Assembly: GCA_002946415.1 (NCBI GenBank)
Contig: NJPS01000079.1
Span: 124,001 to 188,000, forward strand
Length of the DNA stretch: 64,000 nt
DNA from: Rutstroemia sp. NJR-2017a BVV2
Lineage: Eukaryota; Ascomycota; Leotiomycetes; Helotiales; Rutstroemiaceae
Reading direction: 5' to 3'
Position numbers and translations under genes: made by a program. This document shows positions 44,467 through 55,300 of the stretch, piece after piece (position 1 is the stretch's first letter; each line of letters starts with the position of its first letter). The notes below the pieces were generated by a model. That model did not search any database and was not told the origin of the DNA. It saw nothing but the letters and a program-made list of their open reading frames with translations.

Positions 44467-45550
44467 ATGTCGACGTCGGTTCAGGGCTACGAACGAGTCT
44501 CTTCCAAGCACGATCCATCCTCAAACACCGTCGTCACAGTCTTGGCACAGAAAGGCATGAGTTCTGGTGGTGAAGCACGGTGTGTAAACTCACAGGTCCA
44601 GTTCCCACCTTCGCCAGCGGATAGTGACAAGATGAGTGCTAGTCCACCATCAACTTCCTCCCCACTGGCCTTAGAAGAGGAAAGAATTACTAGAGATATC
44701 ATTCGTGGCACGCCCGGAGATCGAGTAGTTGCTATGACCCCCAAGACACCACAGGAGGCTGAACTTGCGAGAAAAAGAAGTCAATTTTACGGCGAAGCGT
44801 TTGCATATCGCGAACCGGTATCTTCTGCTAGGGACAGGGTTTCGAGGGATTCTATTGTGCTTTGTGAGATACAGACAAACATTATTGTGGGTTGGGATCT
44901 TATTATATTATTGGAGCATTTGCTAACTATTTGGGTAGATGAATGACGAGTATACTTTATTAACCACTTTATCGACTACCCTCTCGTCTCGTTATCAAAG
45001 GCCCGAGTCTTCCATCTTCCTCACCTTGAAGCATTCGGCTTGCTTTCTTTTGGCTGGCTCTTTCGACCCCGCATATATCATGACTATCACGGCCCTTCCA
45101 TCTCAAGTACAGCCCGTCACAAATAAGAGGAATGCAGCCTTGATACAAAGTTGCATGGAGGAGCTGTTATCAATCGAGCCACAAAGGGGTGTCATCAAAT
45201 TCGTTCCATTAGCCGAGGAGAATTTCGCAACAAATGGCAAGACAGTCGCTGGGGAGATCGAGGAGTTGGAGAGAAATCTCGCGAATGAAGGGTCCGGATT
45301 ACGTCGTGGTGCATCGATTGCGATCAAAGGCAAGAAGCGCGCGCTGAGTACAAAATCGTCGAAACATCTTCGACCGGCGACAATGGGTACACATGATGAG
45401 CATCCTTCATCGGTCAGCGAGCGCGGAGGTACACCTTTACCACCACCTACGCCAACGGAATATACTGCATTCGGCAAAAATGCATCCTCGCCACAAAGAC
45501 TGGGACGGAAGAAGAGTATAATGGCTGCTATGTTTGGAAAGAAGCCGTAA
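44467..45550 (+). CDS. MIF/tautomerase-superfamily protein with long N-terminal extension
   Basis: Two exons, 44467-44886 and 44939-45550, with a 52-nt intron; 343 residues. After about 125 disordered residues the macrophage-migration-inhibitory-factor fold begins: SIVLCEIQTNII at the end of exon 1, then YTLLTTLSTTLSSRYQRPES, IFLTLKHSACFLLAGSFDPA, YIMTITALPSQVQPVTNKRN and RGVIKFVPLAEENFATNG. These follow the order in MIF/D-dopachrome tautomerase. In classical MIF the catalytic Pro is residue 1 after Met removal; here the domain is internal and no free N-terminal Pro exists, so tautomerase activity is doubtful unless the protein is processed. The C terminus (residues 255-343) is basic and Ser/Pro-rich, ending KKSIMAAMFGKKP. 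A long pyrimidine-rich leader precedes it. Confidence 0.85.
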
Positions 45551-48262
45551 ACATACACTTGTGCAGGAGATGTTATTCATTCAGGACATCTTGGAGGGTC
45601 TACGGAATCGACAAGATGACGAGCACGTCATCGCAGTTACTTTTACATTTGCGGTTGTGGGGCATAGCGACGGCGTTTATACGGAGGGGGGAAGGGATAG
45701 ATACCATACACTGTTTTGCTCCGGTCGTTTGGATGTTACTTTCGCACTGCATGGCCTTTACGAAGAGAAAAGCATACACACATATAGGAAGGGTACTTGG
45801 TTGGGAAACATACATCTCGGGCGAGGGATAGGCGGAGAAGGAAGCTCTTGGGATTGGAGCACATGAAACCATATGAATTGAAATAGATAATGCTTACTAG
45901 TATCATAGAAACAGATACCTTTACTACGTTGGGTAGATCAACGACGCATATGCATTAGAAGTTTAGTTTCTCTTATCTTTGGTGTGTTGAATTGTGTGTG
46001 AGATCTGCTAAGTGTGTGTGTGTTGTTACTGTATGTCTTATCCCCTAGCTTAGACAACTGTAGATTGTATAACGATGGAAAGTCTCCTGGTACAGTACAA
46101 GCAAGACAATTGGAATGGACGTCCGTTGGTAAGGGTACAGGGTACGGATCTGTTGGAGATGTTGGATATGGATATTGGGGATAGCACTTGCATGATGTTG
46201 TGCAGTGAGATCGATCTGTGGAGGGGTGGTGAAGCCAAGGACCGAAGGAAGCAGATGCTGTCGGGATTGGCATCCGGATGTTGGGGCCCGTACCGGCTGG
46301 CTGGGTGCGGATGTATAGTACTTGGAAGTTGGTACAGAGGACGGCGTACAGATTGCTTGGGGATTACTGGGGAGGGAAGGGGTGGTGAGTATACTGTCTC
46401 GGGAGAGGCAAGCAGACGGACAGGCAGCTATTGAAAGTGGCGGATATGGATATATATGGACTTGGATATGCATATCGATAATGATCCTCCCTCGTAGGAC
46501 CAACCGTTGATTCCTGGAGACAAGTATCGCATTGGGAATCGGTACAGGTGTTGTGCCCGCCGGTACGTACCTTGATAGATATCCCTCCGTCTGAACATTT
46601 AAGGCGGGACAGCTAGATAGATGGCAACTGGTCAAGAAGTCGGTCACTTGACTTGGAAGAACAAATATCGGATCTACTATCACGCGACAGTCTATTCATT
46701 CGATTTATTCACTCAATTTATTTCATTCATTCATTGATCCATCTGACAGTCAGCGAGAACTAAGCACAGGTTCGTCTCCCTCTTTTTATCTAGTGACCAC
46801 GGCCACGGCTTCCCCACAACGCACAACTTACGCTTTTCCGCCCGCACAATTGGGCGGTAATCCGGTGGATAAGCATAGACCAACAAGCAACCACGAAATC
46901 CGAGAGCAGAAGAATAATCTTTGTCCATACCAATCAATCCATCAAACGTGCCAGTCTTGCAATCCCGTCGCCACGGAAAGCTCTTCCCGATAGATTCACT
47001 ATCCTGACCTCTCTTCTTCGGGATCACCGCTTCAAATCGATTCGCCTTGCTCCAGATCCTGTCGCTGTCTCTTACTTACCTTCTACTCTATTGCAAGGCT
47101 CCCGTCCAGATCAGCACCAAAAGCAACGGCAAAAGCAAAAAGGTCATTGGCAGGTGAGTGACCTATCAACCCCAGCCACCCTTCCTTCGCAACCTGGTAC
47201 GCATATGGGAGGTGAAAAAGCGAAGAGGGTTCTTGTTGTCCACACAGAGTTACTAACTGAGATAACCAAGGAATTGGTTCTTCTACAAGGCTCGCCATCG
47301 ACATCTCCACCGTCTTCCGGTTTTTGTGGAATTATCTTCCGTGGAAAAGCATGGAGGTATGAAGGATCTCTTGTTTTCTTTCCTTCTTTTAGGCATCCGA
47401 AAGCATTCTTGTTTTTCCCCCTCCTTACCCTCTCACTCTGTTGCTCGCCCTGAGGTGAATTTTGATTTGTTTAATTATACGTCGCATTCCATTGCGATCA
47501 TCGATCAGCCAAGTGGCTTTTATCTGTTATCATCAGTTCTGGATCCTTTTAGGCCACGATGTCTCTGTTCCTTTTCCCGGCACTCTGGTCCATGCTACCC
47601 CTTTGCTGGTCGTGCAGCCAATACATCAGTCCCACGGCGCCGGAGAACTTACAACGGGAAAAAAACCTGTCCCTAATTTATTACTATGCTGCCAGCGAGT
47701 GCATGTTACACCTTCAAGTCAATCGGTGGCATACGTGCATATTCTTGGTTTTTTGTTCAATGAATACTTTTCAACTTGCGCCCAAAACCCATCTGACAAG
47801 TGTCACCTGGGATCACTTATCGACTCTTTTGGGAACTCGGGGGTCCTGCGTATACCCGCTTCGTCTCCCTTATCTAGCTGAGATACCTCGAAGACCGAGT
47901 ACAGTGTTCGGGATTTATCCGAGACTTTGTGTATATACCTGCCGGCACTGAGGTTGCGCAAACAAACGGGGTGGAAGTGTAGAAGCTGATTTGGAAATTG
48001 TTGTGTCTGGGAGTGGACTGTTTTTGAGATTTGCTCTTTTTTTCAGTTGGGTTGTGTTTTGGACATGCTCCTTGGAGTAAACAATATTTCACGAGGATTT
48101 TTTTTAAAAGTGAAGCTTAATCGATACAGCATCGTACTCGGAGGGTATTGATCTATCACTTTCGAACGTCACATTTGTTACCTCAGCACGAAAGCAAAGT
48201 TGCTATTAGATCTTGTATAATCAGACTTTCCTGTTACTCTCTTTCGCAATACTACTGTCATA
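45551..48262. other. Intergenic, 2.7 kb
   Basis: 3' flank of the MIF-like gene and a long upstream region of the Gtr2 gene. A GT-rich microsatellite-like patch lies near 46009-46024. A minus-strand 212-codon frame (46045-46683) lacks an early ATG and any known feature. No gene called. Confidence 0.45.
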
Positions 48263-49562
48263 ATGCCCGTTCTTCAAACAGGACGTCGGCGAACCAAATT
48301 GGACCAAAAGTACAATGGTCCTCCACGAATGGGTCCCGTCAGACATATAAGTCCAGCATCGCTGAATCTTGAACGTGTTTATGAACAGAATCGCATGAAT
48401 CTTCAAAAAAAAGATGCCACGAAGGTACTCGAACCGACGCCAGGTGTTGCTGCGAAGGGCAAGCCGAGATTGTTGTTGATGGGTCAACGAAGGTACGAAT
48501 GATGTTGAGAAACTCTAGCAAATAGGCAGATACTAATCTCTCTTCAGGTCGGGAAAGTCTTCGATTTCAAGTGTTGTATTCCATAAGATGCCACCGAATG
48601 AGACGTTATTTTTGGAGTCGACAGCGCGCATCCAGAAAGATTCTATGCAGTTAGTGGCGACGCGTTCCTCGTTCTTTCGGTCGCCAACAACTAACTAACT
48701 TGTGCGCAGCTCGTTCATGGATTTCCAGGTATGGGACTTTCCAGGCCAAGTTGACTTTCTCGACCCTCAATTCGACCTCGAAGCGATCTTTGGCGAAATC
48801 GGCGCCTTAATCTGGGTCATCGACGCTCAAGACGATTACCTCGAAGCCATCAACCGCCTCAACAGCACCATCCTAAATCTCCAGCCCACCTTCCCCAACA
48901 TCAACGTCGAAGTCTTCATCCACAAAGTCGACGGTCTCTCCGACGACTACAAACTCGACATCCAGCGCGACATCATGCAGCGCATCCAAGATGAGCTCTC
49001 CGACCACGGCTTCGAAAACGCCCCCGTCAGCTTCCACCTCACCTCCATCTACAACCACTCCATCTTCGAAGCCTTCAGCAAAGTCATCCAGAAACTCATC
49101 CCGCACCTCCCCACCCTCGAAGCCCTCCTCAATGACCTCTGCCGCACCTGCCGCTTCGAAAAAGCTTACCTCTTCGACGTCCTCTCCAAAATCTACATCG
49201 CCACCGACTCCTCCCCCGTCGACATGCCCTCCTACGAGATCTGCTCCGACTACATCGACGTCATCGTCGACGTGTCGGAGATCTACGGGTGGGTGCGCCC
49301 GCAGGAGTATATCGAGAAACTGGAGGGTCCGCCCTGGAACAAGAAGCTGGATGATCAGATCGCGTGTAAGGATGCGGAGAGCGTGATTGTGCTGACGGAT
49401 GAGAAGAGGCCCATTATGCTGCGGGAGGTTAATAAGTATTTGGCGCTGGTGGCGATTATGAAGGAGGGGAGCTATGAGAAGATGGCGTTGGTTACGATGA
49501 ATGTGGAGACGGTGGTGAGTGGGTTGACGAGGGTTTTTGAGATTACGAGGCAGAGGAAGTGA
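48263..49562 (+). CDS. gtr2: Rag-family GTPase Gtr2/RagC
   Basis: Three exons, 48263-48492, 48548-48649 and 48710-49562; 394 residues, all junctions GT-AG and in frame. G motifs: P-loop GQRRSGKSS (74-82), WDFPGQ (119-124) and HKVD (182-185), with [15 protein letters not shown] between. [36 protein letters not shown] and [21 protein letters not shown] identify the RagC/Gtr2 branch rather than RagA/Gtr1. Gtr2 pairs with Gtr1 in the EGO/Ragulator complex at the vacuole and signals amino-acid sufficiency to TORC1. Yeast Gtr2 is about 340 residues; the extra 50-60 lie in an N-terminal tail. Exon 3 from about 48780 to 49340 uses C in most third codon positions, then switches to G. Confidence 0.95.
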
Positions 49563-49944
49563 GGGATGGTTGATATGGAGAGCATGCTGCAGGGGAAGGG
49601 AAGTGTGATTGACTGGTAAAGTGAGATGAAATCGGCTGACTATGTTGGTTTGTTCGTTTGTGGATATACTGTGGAAAATCACAAACTGGAAACAAGCAAC
49701 AGCAAGACGAGACATCATCGATGTATGGAATATCAATATAGTATCAAGCCGTCGGCGCATGTTGGATTGAGGGCTAGACAGACAGATAAGGAATGAGTAC
49801 GTGGATGATGAAATTAAATCAAATCAAATCATGCGATGTGTATACTACTTGAATTTATTCGTGTTCTTGTTCTTGTGCTGGTTCTTGGTCTTGTGCTGCT
49901 ATGAGGGTGAAGTAAAGTAAACAGACAGATCAATAAGTTTACAG

Positions 49945-49971
49945 CAATCAATCAATCAATCAATCAATCAA
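49945..49971. repeat. (AATC)n microsatellite
   Basis: About six to seven tandem AATC units followed by a degenerate CCATCC-rich stretch. Confidence 0.9.
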
Positions 49972-50049
49972 CCCATCCATCCCATCCCATCCCACTCCGC
50001 TCTATTCTAGCCCCCCTTCTATTCCCTACTTCCAGAACCAGCATAACCT

Positions 50050-50087
50050 CCACCCACCCACCCACCCATCCATCCATCCATCCATCC
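50050..50087. repeat. (CCAC)n(CCAT)n compound microsatellite
   Basis: Roughly four CCAC-type units run into about five CCAT units. Confidence 0.9.
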
Positions 50088-50238
50088 ATTCCCTTCGACA
50101 CTACACAAACCAGTAATCTTACACAGCCTAGTACGTCACTATCTGCATCATATTCATACTCACCACCAGCCAGCATCCATCCACACGGACCGTAAACCAA
50201 TTCCATTATATCGCAGAAGGCCCTCCATGCTCCTGCCT

Positions 50239-50257
50239 ATAGATAGATAGATAGATG
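50239..50257. repeat. (ATAG)n microsatellite
   Basis: Four to five tandem ATAG units. Confidence 0.85.
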
Positions 50258-50703
50258 GAGAGATAGATGAAGAAACTCAAACCCGATCAAGTAACTAACT
50301 GAATGGACGGTAGTGCATTGTATTTGTTAGGAGTGTGTGGGGAGGAATTTATCATGGTGAGGTATGAAGGGTTAAGGTTAATGGGGCGGTTGAGGAGGTA
50401 GGAGGTGCTGGGTTTTGTGGGTTGGGTTGGGTTTCTTGTGTGTGTGTTGTTTTGCATGGGTGGTGTGGATGGTGTGTAGAGTAGGAAGGATGTGGAGGGA
50501 GGGTATAGATGGAGAGGTGAAGATAATTATATTTATAAATGAGTGTATATAACCAACTTCCCCAGACATACATATATATATATATGATATCCATACATGC
50601 CGCCATCTATTCATCCCAACGCCGAAAATCCAAAAATCACTACAACCAAACCGAACCGCACAAACTCCCCAATCTGCTAAACAAACTCTCCAACTACTCC
50701 ACT

Positions 50704-51489
50704 CTACTGCCTTTCAACCACCTTAACCTTCCTCCTTCTATCCCTGTCACCCTCTCTCGTCTTACTCTCGCCCTCTCTCGTCTTACTTCCGCCCTCACTC
50801 GGCTTCTTTGGGGCTCGACTCCTGCTAGTCGCACGACTACTCCCCCTACGCACAGGCGCAGGTCTAGCACTTGGTCCCGCCCCTTGTGTACCCTCATTCT
50901 TCTTTTCCCTCTTCCTTTCCCCCTCCTTCTTCTTCTTCCTCTCCTCCTCCTTCTTCTTTTCCTCCTCCCCTTCCGCCACCCATTCCTCCTCCGACAAAGA
51001 ATGCCACGTATTATCATCCTTATTGTACCTCATATCGCCGCCACGATGATCTATCGGTGGGAGTTTGCGAGCCGGTTGTGGGCGTCGGGTTCGACTTGTC
51101 GCTGCATTCGCGTCTACTCCGCCGCGTATTGGCATTGCCATCTTCACATTGTCCATCTTAGGATCTCTTTCCATCTGTTCTGACGTGAGGTGAGTGGATT
51201 TTCTGTCCATATGCATCTTAGCCACTCTTTTCTGACTCTCTTCCTCCCTTTTGGCCTTTGCCTCGTCCACTAGCTGCTGTGGGTACTTGGGGTCATCTTT
51301 GCGGCTCTTCTCTTTCTTGGCGGCATCTAGTTGTTCCTGGATGGTTCCAGTTCCTCTTGCGGACCACTTGAGCGTACCATTCTGCAGGAGTAGAGCCTGT
51401 GCATGAGACGAGTCTGGAGATACACCTTGTGGTAGGATGTTGTTTTTTGAATCGTAATAACGGACGGGATTGGATGGCTTGGGTGACAT
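50704..51489 (-). CDS. Hypothetical Lys/Glu-rich protein, 261 aa
   Basis: Single frame with ATG at 51489-51487 (MSPKPSNPVRYYDSKNN). The N-terminal third looks most constrained (RYYDSKNNILPQGVSPD, GTLKWSARGTGTIQEQLDAA). A middle section carries RYNKDDNTWHSLSEEEWVAE, then about 35 residues of K/E/R repeats that would form a single charged helix, then an S/R/P-rich tail with tandem TREGESKTREGD-type repeats. No known domain, signal peptide or membrane helix. The charged tail is encoded by purine-rich repeats, so its length may vary. Probably a real gene of unknown function. Confidence 0.65.
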   Translation of the reverse strand: MSPKPSNPVRYYDSKNNILPQGVSPDSSHAQALLLQNGTLKWSARGTGTIQEQLDAAKKEKSRKDDPKYPQQLVDEAKAKREEESQKRVAKMHMDRKSTHLTSEQMERDPKMDNVKMAMPIRGGVDANAATSRTRRPQPARKLPPIDHRGGDMRYNKDDNTWHSLSEEEWVAEGEEEKKKEEERKKKKEGERKREKKNEGTQGAGPSARPAPVRRGSSRATSRSRAPKKPSEGGSKTREGESKTREGDRDRRRKVKVVERQ

Positions 51490-53353
51490 GGCGGGTTTAG
51501 GTTTTTTTTTCTTTTGGGTCTTGAGAAGACTTCTTCGAGCTAGGCAAGTAAATTACTTTGTGTTTTGAGATGTAGTTGATGTGGTGAATAGATGTGCGCA
51601 AATGATTGATGCTGAGACGATGCTGTGAAGTTCATTATATACCTGTTAAGAATGTCCGATGTCTGCCAACCCCACAACAAATTCACCCCACAGTAGTTCT
51701 CAACCTCTATCAAAATCTTCAATGATGCCTGGGATGCCCCATCGAAATCCAGACGTGGGCCATAAATGCGAAGAAAACGTTGTATACCTACTTGGCGATA
51801 TACCTGGAGAACAAGAATGTGGTCGTGGTAAAGGCCGCCGGCAAGTATGGCCTTGCTGCTACCTTGGCAGTCGACCCAGGCCAAATTCTATCCTTCCAAA
51901 ACCGATAAGCAGGTTATCTACACGTTCAGGCAACGAGGTTGAATGGGTGGCCATGCTAATTGAGCGTTTACAGTTTGTTCGGTTCCGCGCAGGAAATGGC
52001 CAATAAAGTCGTCCGAGTCCTCCAGCGTACCAACGAATTTGAACATCTGATCATGATACAAAAATAGCACAAGGAAAAAAGAGGAAAAAAAATATGGGTA
52101 ATGACCGTCCGTGGTAAAAATCCTCCAATGGAGATAAGTTTTGCGGTCCTTGGAGAATTGGTAACATTGACCTAGCTCTGATACATTGGTAGATTGAACT
52201 CAGAAGTAGTGGAGGACACCCAGTATCCCAATACGGACTATTTTTCTAATCCTCTATATCGAAACGGAAATTCTCAGCTTGAGAATTTCTATCTCCCTAT
52301 CCATATTCGCAACACAATTCGCCCATTGTTGAGGTGCGTAGATGGTAAGTTTACAGATGCAATTGTAGTATACAAACAAACACATTGCTGTATCGGCTTG
52401 CAAGATCATTATACAGAAACCTCGTTGTATGAACCAGTAAAGAATGGAAAGAGTATCCGCAGTAGGTCAACGAGTCGGTTTGTCATAAACTGGTGCCTAG
52501 CACAGCCTTTGAGGTCATTCAAAGATAAAAAGTAGCGCGAACCGAGGCGAGGTTGGAATAGGGACGTAAGAATTTCTCAATTCCAGGTAACATGCAACTC
52601 TGCACAATATTTCCAGTCTCTTGCCCAGCCACAGTAGAAACGTACACATGATATAAAATTGCCGGAAAGTTTATGGGAATATGAACTACCCCTTCACTTG
52701 AGGGTAGAAGAACGTTTGCCAAGACATGTAAAAGCTACATTTTCCAACCTTGGAACTGGTTGTAAGACACGACGATGGTGGTACAACGGATAGTGCATCA
52801 ACAAGGGTAGCTAATGAGCGCCAGAGAACCATCGCACGTTGCCGGCGCACAGCACAAAACACCGAGTACGTCTGGGGAGGTATCGGTATCTCCATCAACT
52901 TACTTTCTATCCGAGCAGAATGCATCAGGTGATTGGCAGATATTAGCTTGTCCGCAACCCCTCACCAGGGCTGATGTAGATCCATGCGGCAGACGAGTCG
53001 TTACCTGCCTCCGCAGAAGTCGCCTTACCAATGATATGCATTAGGATGGCACCTCCGAGCAAAGGGTACACGCATTTCCAGCGGCAGTTGGAAATACCCG
53101 GGGGACACTAGATAGTAAGTCGATTCGAAAGGTCAAAGATGAGTGGAGAACGGACAATGGAGATAGAGTGTCAGAGATACCGAGCACCTTTTTCTTTGTT
53201 CAGCAGTCGAATCAGAGATCTCGTGGCTGCAGATCGCACACACCATCAACCGCACGTTTTTGTCCTTTGACGCATGCAACCCCCCATCTCTCAGCGCATC
53301 GTTGATATACAGTATTTGGGTTCTCTTCAGCGGTTGGTTATCAGGACCCGATG

Positions 53354-53392
53354 GCTCCAGCTCCAGGGCTCCAGGGCTCCAGGGCTCCAGAG
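53354..53392. repeat. 9-bp tandem repeat (GCTCCAGGG)n
   Basis: About four copies of GCTCCAGGG, the first and last imperfect. Further down, 53450-53490 is made of alternating TACTGCAC-type short repeats. Confidence 0.85.
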
Positions 53393-54533
53393 GGTGCGGG
53401 CTGGCTGGAAACGAGTTTCGCTGGATAAAATATCTAGGACGAGATCGACATGTACTGCACTGTACTGTACTGCACGCACTGCACTGTACGGTGATGTGTA
53501 CGAAGGTATGATTTTGGAAGGGGCAATTTTCCTAAGCCAGTTTAGTATGGGGAGAAGCCGACCATTACCACGGAAGAGCCAAGAGCAGGCTGTATGCACG
53601 AGGCCGTTCTCAGTAACAGGACTGCAGGACAAGGACGACTGCAGACTGCACGCTGCACACTGCACACTGCAAAATGCATGTGAGTTGTGCGATGTGCGAT
53701 GTCGGAATAATATTCGAGGTAAGAGAGAGTGAGAATCTTATATTCATTTTCATCTGATGCTGATGCTGATGGTGTTTTGTGTTTGAGATAGATTGGAAAA
53801 TATGCGGTACGACCTACGACCAACGACCCACCAACAGAGAGAAGGATTCGAGGGGTGTTGAGAGACTTCGTTTTCTTCGAAGACGGGCGGCGGGGATGAG
53901 CGTCATTCGTTGCGTGTGCGTGGCGTCGCTAGGGCTTACCTCCCATAGCTATATTACAATGCTTCATCTGCAGGGAAAACCAGGGCAAAGAAGGGCAAAA
54001 AGGGCACATAAGGGAAGGTACCTACCTAAAACGTATATGGCAGCATTTTTGGCCTGGTTGGTATCACTTCAATCCGAGCTGTTGCGACTCCTGCTACTCG
54101 TAATTGGAACGCCGGCCCTCGTCGTGTGCGATAGGGGCCGCGGTACGGTATCCGGGGGAATCTTGCACGACATACTTTAGCCCATCAATGCATATATATT
54201 CCCAGTTGCTTATCTTCTGCGTGTGTATATCATTTTCCCGTCTGGTAACGGACGTGCGAGCGTGCTGAACTGGAGGTGCTAGCCCTGCAGCACGCCCAGC
54301 TGACGACAGGAGCTCAGGAGGCACTTGCTCCTTTTGTGGCTAGGGCAGCGCGCTTTGCTGGGGGAGGTGTAGGTGGGTGTCGGTGTTGCTGTGATTCTTT
54401 GTTCGTATGTATCTACATCTGTATCTACATCTATGGTGTATGTTACAGTGCAAGCCTACCGGTGCCTCAAGTAGGTAAGAGCCAGCGGAGCATCATCTAA
54501 TATCTCTTTGCTCTATCTGTGTAAATAAGGGAC

Positions 54534-54728
54534 GCTCCGCTGGCTCTCCGAGGGCCACTGCCGTGGAGGCCGTCCAATATTTTATTTTCTCTTCTTTAAA
54601 TCACGCCCATTACCACTCCTGGCTTATTCCTTTCCTATAACCTGTACACTGGGCACATGTGACATGCACACTATGGGAACCGAAATAGTCTGCCTCCACG
54701 GCAGTGGCCCTCGGAGAGCCAGCGGAGC
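54534..54728. mobile_element. Fold-back (MITE-like) element with perfect 37-bp inverted repeats
   Basis: The arm at 54534-54570 (begins GCTCCGCTGGCTCTCC) is the exact reverse complement of 54692-54728 (ends GGAGAGCCAGCGGAGC). They enclose 121 bp without a coding frame. A partial third copy of the arm end (AGAGCCAGCGGAGCAT) lies at 54478-54493 in the same orientation as the right arm, leaving 40 bp to the left arm. I see no clear target-site duplication. The structure fits a non-autonomous fold-back transposon or nested insertions; a strong RNA hairpin of other origin is possible. Confidence 0.6.
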
Positions 54729-55270
54729 ATTATGATTATGTTGCTGATTGTAGATATTTAGCCCATAAGATTCTGGCTATTATTTTTGGATTGCTTATTG
54801 ATTGATATCTTGCGGTGCTATGCTGTCTTGTGCCGTGCCGTGCCGTGGCCATATATGCCCATCCCCATTTTACGTGGTGCGTTGTGGGCACTGGCACTGG
54901 GCACTGGCACTGGGCCCATTTCTGTGAGATAAACACTGCTTTCGCCCCGAGCCGAGGTTTCTTTTCTTTTCCTTCTATTGCTCTTCCACACCTCTAAGCG
55001 CAAGCTTCCATCATTCCATGGGACCTTCGATGTAATCCGCGGCTTCCATGCATTGGAATTCTGGAATTTCTAGAAAAAGTATTACCTATTAGCATCGAGG
55101 TCTATTAATTAAATTAGCCCTTCCGCAGCCAATCATGTTTCATCGTCATCGATTTTCCCCATATCATTTTAAATTCAATGGAAAATTGGAAATAAGGTAT
55201 GAGAATGGAAATCCTAACAAAGAAATTAATCCTCCCAGCCCTGAGCAGTGAGCACCCAGAACTGCACGCT

Positions 55271-55300
55271 TTTCGTACTTTCGTACTTTCGTACTTTCGT
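55271..55300. repeat. 8-bp tandem repeat (TTTCGTAC)n
   Basis: Three to four copies of TTTCGTAC in the pyrimidine-rich leader region of the PDE gene. Confidence 0.85.

Larger units (their letters stand above)
49563..50703. other. Intergenic with simple repeats
   Basis: 3' flanks of two convergent genes (Gtr2-like and the Lys/Glu-rich gene). It contains several tetranucleotide microsatellites, listed separately, and an (AT)n patch near 50572-50586. No gene is supported. Confidence 0.6.

Noticed and set aside
46045..46683. 212-codon minus-strand frame between the MIF-like and Gtr2 genes
   Set aside because: It has no early ATG, no recognisable motif and a Ser/Pro/Ile-rich composition typical of random frames.
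48873..49760. 295-codon minus-strand frame opposite Gtr2
   Set aside because: It is a by-product of strong C/G third-position bias in the Gtr2 exon and has Val/Asp/Glu low-complexity sequence without a domain.
50871..51161. Ser/Pro-rich plus-strand frame
   Set aside because: It is the complement of the K/E/R-rich coding repeats of the minus-strand 261-residue gene.
53274..53732. 152-codon plus-strand frame
   Set aside because: It is built largely on CTCCAGGG and CTGCAC tandem repeats and shows no protein-like pattern.
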